From positions 1 to 19,099 of the forward strand of contig CAMOMX010000036.1 of the NCBI GenBank assembly GCA_946620035.1: 19,099 nt of DNA, written 5' to 3'. Position numbers and translations under genes: made by a program. Origin of the DNA: CAG-791 sp003447895. GTDB lineage: Bacteria > Bacillota > Clostridia > Lachnospirales > Lachnospiraceae. Positions 7,848 through 15,577 of the stretch are shown here, one piece after another. Below the pieces are notes generated by a model. It ran no database searches and was not told the origin of the DNA. It was given only the letters and a program-made list of their open reading frames with translations. Positions within the stretch are counted from its first letter, which is position 1, and every line of letters starts with the position of its first letter.

Positions 7848-7980
7848 TTCAACGTATTAAATATATACAGGAAATACTTTACCACATCATTGAGCCAAAG
7901 TCTAATAGAAATCCATCCGATCGCAGGCAGCACGCATCGGACGGGGGCAGTCCCGTCTGCGCATGGCTCATTGCCGCACG

Positions 7981-8010
7981 CAAGAAAACCGCCACCCTGC
8001 GGTGACGGTT
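7981..8010 (-). terminator. Terminator of the 149-aa Asp-rich repeat protein gene
   Basis: On the minus strand arms AACCGTCACC (8010-8001) and GGTGGCGGTT (7996-7987) form a 10-bp stem with one mismatch and a 4-nt loop, followed by TTTTCTTG. It lies about 58 nt after the stop codon of the gene to the right. Confidence 0.75.
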
Positions 8011-8020
8011 TCCAAACGCT

Positions 8021-8064
8021 TCTGTTTCGAATGCTTCTATTTCGAATACTCTGTTTCGAACGCT
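8021..8064. repeat. Three imperfect 14-15 bp direct repeats containing TTCGAA
   Basis: TCTGTTTCGAATGCT (8021-8035), TCTATTTCGAATACT (8036-8050) and TCTGTTTCGAACGCT (8050-8064) follow each other directly between the stop codon of the 149-aa gene and its terminator. Each carries the palindrome TTCGAA. Confidence 0.75.
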
Positions 8065-8067
8065 TTA

Positions 8068-8517
8068 TTATTTCTTCCTGCTCTTCACTCTGATCTGGAT
8101 CAGCTTGACAAGATCCGCCAGCTCATGAAGCGCCTTGTTCAGGGAGTCTGCATCCGCCTCATCTGCTGTCAGAACGCTGAAGACCTTATATAACTTCTTC
8201 TGAATAACATCCTTGGTCTCTTCTCCGGTCGTGACGAGCTGTACATTTCCGTCGCCCTTCCTGTCTACGTAGACAACATCAGGGTAATCATTGTCATCTG
8301 TGTCGTCCAAATACAGATTAAACTTGTGGTCGCCGGTTGCGTCGATCGCAAGAAGATCCGGTGTGCCGCTGTCAGTCGTGTCGATCAGAGCCGCCTCCGG
8401 GAGCTTGTCGTTGTTGAGATCGAGAAGGATCTGATTTTTCTCACCCCTTATAATATTAATTCTGTCTCTCTCAGCTGCCTGTTTCAGTTTCTTCTTCATT
8501 TCTTCAAATGTTACCAT
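8068..8517 (-). CDS. Small acidic protein with Asp-rich (EF-hand/FG-GAP-like) repeats, function unknown
   Basis: The best start is the ATG at 8517, with AGGGGG nine bases upstream, giving 149 residues. A GTG ten codons earlier has no such site. There is no signal peptide or membrane segment, so the protein should stay in the cytosol. Residues 1-25 form a charged helix (MVTFEEMKKKLKQAAERDR). Residues about 30-95 consist of roughly five short units of 11-13 residues with spaced Asp/Asn: LDLNNDKLPEAAL, IDTTDSGTPDLLA, IDATGDHKFNLYL, DDTDDNDYPDVVY, VDRKGDGNVQLV. The spacing resembles calcium-binding loops of EF-hand, TSP3 or FG-GAP type. The C-terminal ~45 residues are again helical (KKLYKVFSVLTADEADADSLNKAL onward), ending in a basic RVKSRKK. 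It has its own promoter and terminator. I do not recognise the family, and metal binding is inference. Confidence 0.82.
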   Translation of the reverse strand: MVTFEEMKKKLKQAAERDRINIIRGEKNQILLDLNNDKLPEAALIDTTDSGTPDLLAIDATGDHKFNLYLDDTDDNDYPDVVYVDRKGDGNVQLVTTGEETKDVIQKKLYKVFSVLTADEADADSLNKALHELADLVKLIQIRVKSRKK

Positions 8518-8561
8518 CTCTGTGAACCCCCTGTGAATTATTTCCACACTTTCTATAAATA

Positions 8562-8589
8562 AGTATATTCCAAATTCAACTCAAATCAA
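8562..8589 (-). promoter_or_regulatory. Promoter of the 149-aa gene
   Basis: On the minus strand TTGATT (8589-8584), a 16-base spacer and TATACT (8567-8562) lie about 45 nt upstream of the chosen start codon, in a notably AT-rich stretch. An alternative reading, TTGAAT-16-TATAGA, lies a little further downstream. Confidence 0.5.
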
Positions 8590-8629
8590 GCTTTCAAAAG
8601 ACTCAAATTGGTGGAAAGTGAAAGGAATA

Positions 8630-10120
8630 TTACATTTCTTTGAGTGTATATTTTGTCACATTGATCTTTGCGGCGCCGTTACAGAGAAAGGAGATCCCCT
8701 CCGCGGCCTGTTCCGTGTAGATCGTAGCCGTGAGGACTTTCTCTCCGTCGCCCACAAAGATCTCCGCGCTGAATCTGTCCAGGATCAGCCGAAGCCGGAT
8801 CTTTCCGTTTTCATGCTGAACATCGGCGCGTCTCTGGTGTATGATCGCCCTGCGGGATCCGGAGAATTTGCGGTCGATCTTGATCGTCGACTCGTAGGGG
8901 CGGAAGCTCACGCCCGTGTGGAATTTCTCGTTCTGGGCAAAGCGAAGCGCAAATTTCCGGTAGACTTCCCTGCCCGGGACAGGCTCGATCTCCAGTTCCA
9001 GGTCCACGAGACGCCCGCTCACATCCGCCAGGGTGATCTCGCCGTCTTCCACCAGTACATCCCTGTAACGGACGGGGTCCGTCCGCAGCGCCTCGAGCTC
9101 CCGGACAGGCTTCTGATACAGTCTGCCGTCCCGAATGGAGAGCTCCCTCGGGATGCTCATCTGGCCAAACCACGGCGTGGATTTGGTGTGCAGGTTACAG
9201 GTGTCCCAGTTCTGCATCCAGCCGATCATGACCCTTCTTCCGTCCGGCGTAAGGATCGTCTGTGGCGCATAGAAGTCAATGCCGTAATCGATCGCGTGAT
9301 CCGTTCTGGGCGTGAACTCACAGGAGCCCCTGTCATAGTCGCCGATGAAGTAAAATGTCCCGTTCCCGTTGTGGTACTCAAGCCCCTTCGGGAGCATATC
9401 CTGCGCGCTGGCGAGAAGGACAAACTGCCCGTCAAGCGGGAAGAAGTCCGGACATTCCCACATATTTCCGAGAACATGGTCATCCCTGATCAGCGTCCTC
9501 ACAAAGGACCAGTGGACGCCGTCCTCACTGCGGTACAGGAGCATCTGTCCGCCGTGGTCCCTGTCCTGATTGGCCACAAGGACGCAGAATGTTCCGTCCT
9601 CCTCGATCCAGGGCTTTGGGTCTCTGAAGGCATAGGGATTTCCTCCCTCCGGAAGGTCTTTTCCCGTGATCACCGGGTTTTTCGCGTACTTGACATAGTT
9701 ATCTCCGTCGCCAAAAGCCAGATTCTGGGTCTGGACCTCCTGTTCCTCCCCGTTCTCGTCAATGATCAGCACACGTCCGGTGTACATGATCATCTGCCTT
9801 CCGTCGGGGAGCGTTACCGCGTTTCCGGAATAACAGCCGTCGCGGTCATAGGGCCTGTCAGGCGCCATCGCGACAGGCAGGTAGGTCCAGTGAATCAGGT
9901 CCTCGCTGACTGCATGCCCCCAGTGCATCGGCCCCCAGTGGGAATCGTAGGGGTGATACTGGTAAAACATGTGGTACTGACCGTCATAATAGGAAAACCC
10001 GTTGGGATCGTTCATCCAGCCCACCCTCGCCGAGAGGTGGAAAGCCGGGCGGTCTTTGACATCGATCAATCTCTCTTTCTCTTCTTCGTATCTTCTTGCG
10101 TCTCTTAATACCTGACTCAT
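8630..10120 (-). CDS. GH32 glycoside hydrolase (beta-fructofuranosidase / sucrose-6-phosphate hydrolase type)
   Basis: This is 496 residues, the usual length for intracellular GH32 enzymes, which cleave terminal beta-fructosyl bonds of sucrose, sucrose-6-phosphate or fructans with retention. The catalytic set is complete: WMNDPNG with nucleophile Asp38, FRDP with the transition-state stabiliser Asp167, and WECP with acid/base Glu222. The five-bladed propeller covers about 30-330 and a C-terminal beta-sandwich follows. YSGN at 97-100 replaces the more usual SGSA-type motif. There is no signal peptide, so it acts on imported sugar. An AAAGGG ribosome site lies 5 nt before the ATG. It is the last gene of a GH32-HAD-GH32 operon, 112 nt after the HAD stop, with a strong folded element in the gap. 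Whether the substrate is phosphorylated is unclear, since no PTS or permease lies in the window. Confidence 0.92.
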   Translation of the reverse strand: MSQVLRDARRYEEEKERLIDVKDRPAFHLSARVGWMNDPNGFSYYDGQYHMFYQYHPYDSHWGPMHWGHAVSEDLIHWTYLPVAMAPDRPYDRDGCYSGNAVTLPDGRQMIMYTGRVLIIDENGEEQEVQTQNLAFGDGDNYVKYAKNPVITGKDLPEGGNPYAFRDPKPWIEEDGTFCVLVANQDRDHGGQMLLYRSEDGVHWSFVRTLIRDDHVLGNMWECPDFFPLDGQFVLLASAQDMLPKGLEYHNGNGTFYFIGDYDRGSCEFTPRTDHAIDYGIDFYAPQTILTPDGRRVMIGWMQNWDTCNLHTKSTPWFGQMSIPRELSIRDGRLYQKPVRELEALRTDPVRYRDVLVEDGEITLADVSGRLVDLELEIEPVPGREVYRKFALRFAQNEKFHTGVSFRPYESTIKIDRKFSGSRRAIIHQRRADVQHENGKIRLRLILDRFSAEIFVGDGEKVLTATIYTEQAAEGISFLCNGAAKINVTKYTLKEM

Positions 10121-10143
10121 TGCAGCCCTTTCACATTTGTATT

Positions 10144-10201
10144 CTTTACAGATGCAAGGAGCACGGACTTCCGTGCTCCTGCACCTTTGGGTCCTGTAAA
10201 G
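10144..10201 (-). promoter_or_regulatory. Strong two-tier hairpin between HAD and second GH32 gene
   Basis: An outer pair CTTTACAG (10144-10151) / CTGTAAAG (10194-10201) encloses a perfect 10-bp inner stem GGAGCACGGA (10158-10167) / TCCGTGCTCC (10170-10179) with only two bases between, extended by GCA/TGC. There is no U-tract, so it is unlikely to be a plain terminator. It sits inside an operon, where such elements often set unequal expression by blocking exonucleases or guiding cleavage. Confidence 0.65.
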
Positions 10202-10232
10202 CCTCAGTCGGCCTTCGCCTTCCGTTCAGGCC

Positions 10233-11009
10233 TTATGCCTCATCTCTCATACTGTCCTCAAGCGCGTCCACGATCGTCTCCACGACCTTTGTCGCTTTCT
10301 TCTGTACGACCTCAGGCGCGTAAGGGAATGTATAGGACACATCGGAGGCCTCCAGAAGAGGCAGGTCGTTGATGGAATCGCCGATTCCGTAGAGCTTGAT
10401 GTCCCCGTATGTCTCTCTCATATACTCGCGGAGGAACTCCACGCCCTTTCCCTTGGAGCATCCCTTGGGCGCGATATCGATCTCAATGACGTTCTGGAAG
10501 GCGTTGACACTGTCGCCCCAGATCTCATTGATCTCTGCCGCCATTCTCTCGGCCTCGTCCAGGCTCTCCGTGTGGATGCTGACCTGGTGGATCAGGCCCT
10601 TCGGGCAGTCCGCCACACTCTTTACCACATAATACTTGCCCGGATAATCCATGGGCGCGAAGACGCAGATGTCGCCTTCCACATCCAGTGTGAATCGATA
10701 ATTTTCAATTCCGTACTTGTCGAGAATGGCCTGCGCGACTTCCGGGTCTACGCCGCGCTTTCGGATCTCCTGAAGATCCTTGTCCACAATATTGGCGCCG
10801 CTGCTCGTGATATAGAAGTCAGGCTCCACAAATCCCGTGATAAAGGGTGTCAGGCCGCCGACCTGTCTTCCCGTGCAGAGGCCGAACAGATGGCCGGCCT
10901 TCTGGTACTCGCGGATCTTCTCCACGTTCTCGGCGGGGAGCTTTCTGTCGTCCTCCGCCTTGTAAAAATACAGTGTTCCGTCGAAATCACTTGCAAATAC
11001 TTTCTTCAT
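10233..11009 (-). CDS. Cof-type HAD-superfamily phosphatase
   Basis: This is 258 residues, normal for the Cof/class IIB haloacid dehalogenase phosphatases, cytosolic Mg2+ enzymes that dephosphorylate sugar phosphates, flavin or other small phosphates. Motif I DFDGT carries nucleophile Asp8 and general acid Asp10. Motif II is Thr46 in LCTGR. Motif III is the Lys in SKGKG (Lys186). Motif IV is GDSINDLPLL with Asp211 and Asp215. The region between motifs II and III (about 80-180) is the alpha/beta cap typical of type IIB. AGGAGG lies 9 nt before the ATG. The gene starts 31 nt after the stop of the first GH32 gene and is cotranscribed with it. A role in clearing or recycling sugar phosphate from the fructoside pathway is reasonable but inferred. 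Confidence 0.9.
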   Translation of the reverse strand: MKKVFASDFDGTLYFYKAEDDRKLPAENVEKIREYQKAGHLFGLCTGRQVGGLTPFITGFVEPDFYITSSGANIVDKDLQEIRKRGVDPEVAQAILDKYGIENYRFTLDVEGDICVFAPMDYPGKYYVVKSVADCPKGLIHQVSIHTESLDEAERMAAEINEIWGDSVNAFQNVIEIDIAPKGCSKGKGVEFLREYMRETYGDIKLYGIGDSINDLPLLEASDVSYTFPYAPEVVQKKATKVVETIVDALEDSMRDEA

Positions 11010-11040
11010 ATCCTTCGGCCTCCTCTCCGGCAGATCACGG

Positions 11041-12498
11041 TCATACTACGAAGTCATCCCTGACGGACGCTTTGAGCTTCCAGATCGTAACCTTGACATC
11101 ACCTTTTACCGCGTAGTGGAACTCGTCTTTAGTCGGATAGCTGTGTGCCGAGAAGGTCGCTTCCCCGTCGTTGGCAAAATATTCAACCGTGCTCCTGTCC
11201 ACAAAGATATCCAGTTTCCTGAGCCCGTTCTCAAGCGGCATCTCCAGCACTTCACCGATCTCTACGTTGCAGCGGTTTTCCATGCCCGATTTGTCGAATG
11301 TGCAGACGCCCCTCGCCGCGTCATAATGCATCGTAAGGCCGCCGGTTCCGTCCGCTTTTGTAAAGAGGTTAAAGTCCGCGTCTCCGCCGCCGAAAATCGC
11401 CTCGATCTCGCAGGCTGCGGGAAGTGTGCCGTCCGCGGGGGCCTCCCCGTCGCGAAGACCGTAGACAGCGCTCACAGGGGTCTGGAAGAGCTTTCCGTCT
11501 CTGATGCGAAGCTCTCTGGGAAGTCCCATGCTGCCCTCCCAGTCCTCAGGCTCCGTGCAGTAGTGATTGTCCGGAAGGCCGATCCATCCGATCAGGATCG
11601 CCTTGTCGGGATCCCCGACGTTGGACGCGCCCTGCGCCGCATAGAAGTCGAAGCCGAAATCCAGGTACCGGTATCCGCCGTCCGGCGTAAATGTCAGCGT
11701 GTCGTAATCCATAGAACCGATCAGATACACGTTGTGGTTCGTGCTCTCTGCCCTGCCCGGGAGCTTCGTGTACTGGGGCGAGAAGATCAGAAGATCCTTG
11801 CCGCTGATATTGACGATATAGGGGCACTCCCACATTCCGCCAAAGCTCTCGAAGCCGGGGACCTTGAGCTGTCCCGCAAATTTCCAGCCGCTCAGAAGCT
11901 CCTTTGACTGATAGATGAGGATCGTCCCCTTCTTGTCCAGGGTCTGCGCGCCGATCAGGATATAATACATATCCTTCTCTTCGTTGTAGATGACCTTGGG
12001 GTCTCTCTGGTGCTCGCTGTAGTCATCGCGGGGACCGAACAGAGGCTCCGGAAGCTTCTCGGGGCGCCCGTCCGCGCCAAGGATCGCCGCGCATGTCCAG
12101 GGCGTGCGCACCCAGTTCTCATCTCTGTGATTTCCGGTATAGAAGAAATACAGGTCATCCCCCGCCGAGATCGCGGATCCTGAGTGGGTACCTTTGTTGT
12201 CGTAATCTCTGTCGGGAGAAAGCCCTACGCCTTCGTTCTTCCAGTGCACAAGGTCCTCACTGGTCACATGGTACCAGTACTTGAGCCCGTGTACGGCGCC
12301 CCAGGGGCACCACTGATAGAAAAGATGCCATACGCCTTTGTGATACGTAAATCCGTTCGGATCGCTCGAAAGGCCTGTTACCGGCTGCACGTGATAGGTC
12401 TGCCTGTAGACCGATTTGGAAATCCTCTCATGCAGCTCCCGGATCTCTTCCGCGCTCTTTAATACTCTATACCTCTCATCTCTGGTCCATTCCCTCAT
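11041..12498 (-). CDS. GH32 glycoside hydrolase (sucrose-6-phosphate hydrolase / fructosidase type), first gene of operon
   Basis: I place the start at the ATG at 12498 (485 residues), five bases after GGAGG. A second ATG one codon earlier is only two bases from it. The open frame continues upstream to 12663 through a terminator hairpin and a promoter, so that part is not coding. The GH32 catalytic residues are present: SSDPNG with nucleophile Asp47, QRDP with Asp166, and MWECP with Glu224, plus HSGSA at 105-109. The usual W-M-N before DPNG is G-L-S-S here, showing a divergent subgroup from the other GH32 of the operon. There is no signal peptide. It heads the operon GH32-HAD-GH32. Two dissimilar GH32 enzymes suggest different chain lengths or phosphorylated versus free substrates. 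Confidence 0.9.
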   Translation of the reverse strand: MREWTRDERYRVLKSAEEIRELHERISKSVYRQTYHVQPVTGLSSDPNGFTYHKGVWHLFYQWCPWGAVHGLKYWYHVTSEDLVHWKNEGVGLSPDRDYDNKGTHSGSAISAGDDLYFFYTGNHRDENWVRTPWTCAAILGADGRPEKLPEPLFGPRDDYSEHQRDPKVIYNEEKDMYYILIGAQTLDKKGTILIYQSKELLSGWKFAGQLKVPGFESFGGMWECPYIVNISGKDLLIFSPQYTKLPGRAESTNHNVYLIGSMDYDTLTFTPDGGYRYLDFGFDFYAAQGASNVGDPDKAILIGWIGLPDNHYCTEPEDWEGSMGLPRELRIRDGKLFQTPVSAVYGLRDGEAPADGTLPAACEIEAIFGGGDADFNLFTKADGTGGLTMHYDAARGVCTFDKSGMENRCNVEIGEVLEMPLENGLRKLDIFVDRSTVEYFANDGEATFSAHSYPTKDEFHYAVKGDVKVTIWKLKASVRDDFVV

Positions 12499-12541
12499 CA
12501 TTACCTCCCATAACTGAATAGGATCGACTGATACCGATTTC

Positions 12542-12550
12542 ATTTTACCA
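12542..12550 (-). promoter_or_regulatory. Extended -10 promoter of the GH32-HAD-GH32 operon
   Basis: TGGTAAAAT on the minus strand is a TGn-extended -10 box about 44 nt ahead of the start codon. The candidate -35 (TGGTCT, 17-nt spacer) is poor. It lies between the pta terminator and the ribosome site. I could not identify a convincing LacI-type or CcpA operator around it. Confidence 0.45.
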
Positions 12551-12589
12551 TGTACCGGGGTTACAGACCACCTGAGATTTACAGATCTG

Positions 12590-12630
12590 AAAAAAACGCG
12601 CTTCGCGGAAAAGATCCCGCGGAGCGCGTT
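12590..12630 (-). terminator. Strong Rho-independent terminator of pta
   Basis: Arms AACGCGCTTCGCGG (12595-12608) and CCGCGGAGCGCGTT (12617-12630) pair over 14 positions with one mismatch, with an 8-nt loop. On the minus strand the stem runs into seven T (12596-12590). It lies about 87 nt after the pta stop codon. A second small hairpin, CTGTCA / TGACAG (12657-12674), lies between. Confidence 0.92.
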
Positions 12631-12716
12631 CATTTGCATTTTGTACAGACCGGGCACTGTCAAAAAAGTGACAGCCCTCTGTATTTTGCCTCCCGAATCG
12701 GAGAAGCTCTCATCCC

Positions 12717-13706
12717 TTATGCCAGAGCAGCAGTGATGATCGCCATGGAATAAACCTCGATCGCGTTGCAGCCGCGGGAGAGGTCGTTGATCTGGGCGTT
12801 GAGGCCAAGAAGGATGGGGCCGTAAGCTTCGAACTGACCCATGCGCTGTGCGATCTTGTAGCCAAGGTTTCCTGCGTTGATGTCAGGGAAAATAAATGTG
12901 TTGGCATAGCCTGCGACCTTGGAGCCGGGCTTCTTCTGCTGGCCTACGCGGGGAGAAACGGCCGCGTCGAACTGCATCTCGCCGTCGATCGGGATATCGG
13001 GATATTTCTCCTGTGCCTTCTTGGTTGCGTTCTGCATCTTGGTAACGGAAGGATCCTTCGCGGAACCTGCTGTGGAGAAGGAAAGGAAAGCGACCTTGGG
13101 GTCGATACCGAAGACCTTCGCGCACTCAGCGGTCTCGCCGCAGATCTCAACCAGATCATCCTCAGAGGGATTGATGTTGATCGCGCAGTCACCCATTGCG
13201 ATAACTTCTCTTCCGCCGGTAGCCGCTGCACGGACAAGAATGAAGCAGGAAGATACGATGCTGTTTCCGGGTTTCGTCTTGATGATCTGAAGAGCCGGAC
13301 GAACTGTGTCAGCTGTGGAATAGGTTGCGCCGCCGAGCAGGCAGTCCGCAATTTTCATCTTTACGAGCATGGTTCCGAAGTAGTTGGGCTGAAGAAGGAT
13401 CGGTCTTGCCTTCTCGGGAGTCATGCCTTTGCTCTTTCTCAGTTCGCAGAAAACATCTACCATCTCGTCGAAACGGTCATATTTGGCAGGATCGATGATC
13501 CTTGCGCCGCGGATATTGTAGCCTTCCTCTTCCGCTGCGTCCTGAATCGCTTCCTCATTTCCTACCAGGATCGGTGTCAGGAAATTGCTTGCCAGAAGAC
13601 GGGAAGCCGCCTCCAGGATTCTTGCGTCTGTTCCCTCTGTGAAGACGATCGTCTTGGGATTCTCTTTCAGTTTCTTGATCATTCCGCCAAAGCCATAAGC
13701 ACTCAT
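12717..13706 (-). CDS. pta: Phosphate acetyltransferase (phosphotransacetylase)
   Basis: This is 329 residues, the length of the single-domain clostridial-type Pta, which interconverts acetyl-CoA and acetyl phosphate; with acetate kinase it forms acetate and ATP in fermentation. Family signatures are clear: IVFTEGTDARILEAA near the N-terminus, LLGGATYSTADTVRPALQII, AMGDCAININPSEDDL, SFSTAGSAKDP and GEMQFDAAVSPRVGQQKKPGS, ending in the NDLSRGCNAIEVYSMA stretch that lines the CoA/phosphate site. AGGAGG lies nine bases before the ATG. The gene has its own promoter and a strong terminator, so it is monocistronic. The usual partner ackA is not next to it in this window. The cytosolic location and reaction follow from the family and are not in doubt. 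Confidence 0.97.
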   Translation of the reverse strand: MSAYGFGGMIKKLKENPKTIVFTEGTDARILEAASRLLASNFLTPILVGNEEAIQDAAEEEGYNIRGARIIDPAKYDRFDEMVDVFCELRKSKGMTPEKARPILLQPNYFGTMLVKMKIADCLLGGATYSTADTVRPALQIIKTKPGNSIVSSCFILVRAAATGGREVIAMGDCAININPSEDDLVEICGETAECAKVFGIDPKVAFLSFSTAGSAKDPSVTKMQNATKKAQEKYPDIPIDGEMQFDAAVSPRVGQQKKPGSKVAGYANTFIFPDINAGNLGYKIAQRMGQFEAYGPILLGLNAQINDLSRGCNAIEVYSMAIITAALA

Positions 13707-13753
13707 TGTGTATTACCTCCTAATGTATTTTTTGTAAAATCATCCTTAGCAAC

Positions 13754-13762
13754 AATATAACA
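13754..13762 (-). promoter_or_regulatory. Extended -10 promoter of pta
   Basis: TGTTATATT on the minus strand (TG at 13762-13761) lies about 48 nt before the pta start. No good -35 is seen. Its context TTTTGTGTTATA is identical over 12 bases to the metF promoter. Confidence 0.6.
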
Positions 13763-13817
13763 CAAAAACAGGACAAATATCCCTGCGAATTGTTTATCTT
13801 TGGGGACAATCCGAAAG

Positions 13818-15539
13818 TTATTTTTTTATCAAGCCCAGGCTCCGGTATCGGTTCACGCACTGGAAAATCTCCTGCCGCCGGGGCATCGCCATCGCCGGCA
13901 CATTTCGCCTCGTGTCAGAGAGCGCCGTGAGTCCCTCCTGTCCGATCCGGCTCTCGAGAAGCGCCAGCGCCTCGCGGACCGTCCGCTTTCCGTCGAAGAT
14001 CTCCGCCTCGAGTACTTTCAGGCACTGCGCGAGCGCCTGCACCTGCTCGGTGTCCGCGATCTGGGCAAGTCCCCTCAGGTCCACGTTCTCCCGGTTGATG
14101 CTGAAACTGTCCTTTCCCATCACCTTACTCTTTGCGCGCCTCTGGCCGCTCTCCCTGTTCTTTGCACGCGCGGGCACCCTGTCAAAGACCGGCGTCCCTG
14201 GCCAGGACGACTCGGGAAGCTCGTTCCCGGGGCCAAAAGACAGCGCCGCCGCTCTCGCCTTCTCCGTGATCTCCCGCGGCACATATTCGTCCATCTGGAT
14301 GACCCTGTCCGCGATGCGGAAGTAGGCACCGGAGCTTCCCGCCACCAGCACTGTGGAGATGCCTTCCTTCTCATACAGGTCGCGGGCTCTCGCGATAAAG
14401 GGCGTGATCGGCTCTTTCTCCTCCGAGACCACCTTCGCCATCAGGGCGTCCCGGAGCATGAAATTGGTCGCGCAGGTATCCTCATCGATCAAAAAAGTGC
14501 GGCATCCGGCTTCGATCGCCTCGATCGTATTGGCCGCCTGCGAAGTACTTCCGCTTGCATTGTCGGAATAAAACCTTCGGCAGTCCGTTCCGCTGGGCAG
14601 GTTGTTTATAAACATCGAGATATCCGTACCGCAGATCCTCCTGCCGTCCTCGGCGCGGATCTTGACCGCCGTCTCTTCCGTGATCACAAGTTCCCTTCCG
14701 TCTCCGGCGATATGGTTATAAACGCCCCGCTCGAGGGCCTCCAGGAGCGTCGATTTGCCGTGGTAGCCGCCGCCGACGATCAGCGTGATGCCCTTTGCGA
14801 TCCCCATGCCGGACACTTCGCCTCTGTGCGGAAGGCGGATCGTCACTTCCATCTCCCCGGGCGACCGGAAAGGGACCGCCTTTTGGAGAGGCCTTTGGGA
14901 CACGCCGCTCTCCCTGGGCAGAACGGACCCGTTGGCCACAAAGGCAACAAGGTCGTTTTCAAGAAGATACCGACGAAGAAAGGCCTGGTCATCCGCAAGC
15001 TCCGCGGCGGCCCGCTTTTTCGCCTCATCCTCCCGGTGCCGGAAAAGCGTCCGCTCCGAGATGGCCGGCAGATATTCAAACAGGATCCGGATCAGTTCCC
15101 CCGCGCTGATCGATCTTCCGTTTGCCGGAAAGCCGATCTCCATCCTCATGACGATGTCCCCGCTCGCGGGATCCACATGGCAGGCCGTTCTCTCCAGGAT
15201 CTCCTGCCCCGGCCTGCTGCAGCCGATGAGGCCGCTCTTCCCCGAGCCGTGCGCCCTGAAGGAGAACCTGGCCGCCTCTTCACTGAAGGCCCTCACGAGG
15301 CCGTCCTCGAAGGCGATCCGCCTCTCCGCGGTCGAATACAGTTCCCCGGGAAAGCCGCTTCTTCTTCCGCTCACCCAAATGCTGACCTTGGAGGGCGCCG
15401 CGAACGGGTCCCCCTGCACATGATCGATACTCAGTGTATATTTTGGAAAGGCCCAGCTTCCCGCAAGGTCCTTGTAAGCGGGATAGCCTTTTCTGTCAAT
15501 CCTTCTGATCTCCTGTCTCAGTTCCGCGTCTGTTCTCAA
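13818..15539 (-). CDS. Predicted ATPase of the ABC class (COG3044 / PF09818), probable TTG start
   Basis: I place the start at the TTG at 15539, six bases after GGAGG, giving 573 residues beginning (M)RTDAELRQEIRRIDRKGY, which is where this family normally begins. The frame is open 28 codons further to an ATG at 15623 without a ribosome site. Landmarks in the 573-aa numbering: an N-terminal domain with YTLSIDHVQGDPFAAPS, Walker A GGGYHGKST at 256-264, the family-typical SGSTSQ at 329-334, and Walker B FLIDED at 349-354. These match the conserved COG3044 proteins, cytosolic P-loop ATPases related to ABC ATPases but with no membrane partner. Their role is not known to me. About 70 residues near 455-500 form a charged linker before a helical C-terminal domain. 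The gene is divergent from metF and stands alone on its strand, 111 nt ahead of pta. Confidence 0.9.
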   Translation of the reverse strand: MRTDAELRQEIRRIDRKGYPAYKDLAGSWAFPKYTLSIDHVQGDPFAAPSKVSIWVSGRRSGFPGELYSTAERRIAFEDGLVRAFSEEAARFSFRAHGSGKSGLIGCSRPGQEILERTACHVDPASGDIVMRMEIGFPANGRSISAGELIRILFEYLPAISERTLFRHREDEAKKRAAAELADDQAFLRRYLLENDLVAFVANGSVLPRESGVSQRPLQKAVPFRSPGEMEVTIRLPHRGEVSGMGIAKGITLIVGGGYHGKSTLLEALERGVYNHIAGDGRELVITEETAVKIRAEDGRRICGTDISMFINNLPSGTDCRRFYSDNASGSTSQAANTIEAIEAGCRTFLIDEDTCATNFMLRDALMAKVVSEEKEPITPFIARARDLYEKEGISTVLVAGSSGAYFRIADRVIQMDEYVPREITEKARAAALSFGPGNELPESSWPGTPVFDRVPARAKNRESGQRRAKSKVMGKDSFSINRENVDLRGLAQIADTEQVQALAQCLKVLEAEIFDGKRTVREALALLESRIGQEGLTALSDTRRNVPAMAMPRRQEIFQCVNRYRSLGLIKK

Positions 15540-15577
15540 CTCATACCTCCGTCTGTGAAGCGCCCCCCTCTTTCTCT

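Larger units (their letters stand above)
7798..8067. other. Intergenic region: leader of AGCS gene and end of the upstream gene
   Basis: These 270 bases contain, from right to left, a TTCGAA-containing triple repeat (8021-8064), a terminator for the 149-aa gene (7981-8010), a GACGGG / CCCGTC hairpin (about 7939-7956), and a GC-rich stem close to the AGCS ribosome site (7823-7847). A possible weak promoter for AGCS is TAGACT-17-TAAAGT on the minus strand around 7880-7905. I saw no glycine riboswitch core. Confidence 0.45.

Noticed and set aside
6250..7860. A 536-codon plus-strand open frame opposite the AGCS and nitroreductase genes
   Set aside because: Highly charged His/Asp/Arg-rich translation, no start context; antisense of a membrane protein gene.
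3559..7975. An 11-base GGCTCATTGCC shared by the regions near 3559 and 7965
   Set aside because: A repeat of 11 bases is expected by chance many times in a window of this size.
7798..8010. Glycine riboswitch ahead of the AGCS gene
   Set aside because: The conserved core segments of the glycine aptamer were not found on the minus strand by eye.
8618..10108. A 496-codon plus-strand open frame opposite the second GH32 gene
   Set aside because: The minus-strand frame has complete GH32 catalytic motifs; the plus-strand one shows none and no ribosome site.
12499..12663. An N-terminal extension of the first GH32 gene
   Set aside because: It would read through the pta terminator and the operon promoter. 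The GGAGG site points to the ATG at 12498.
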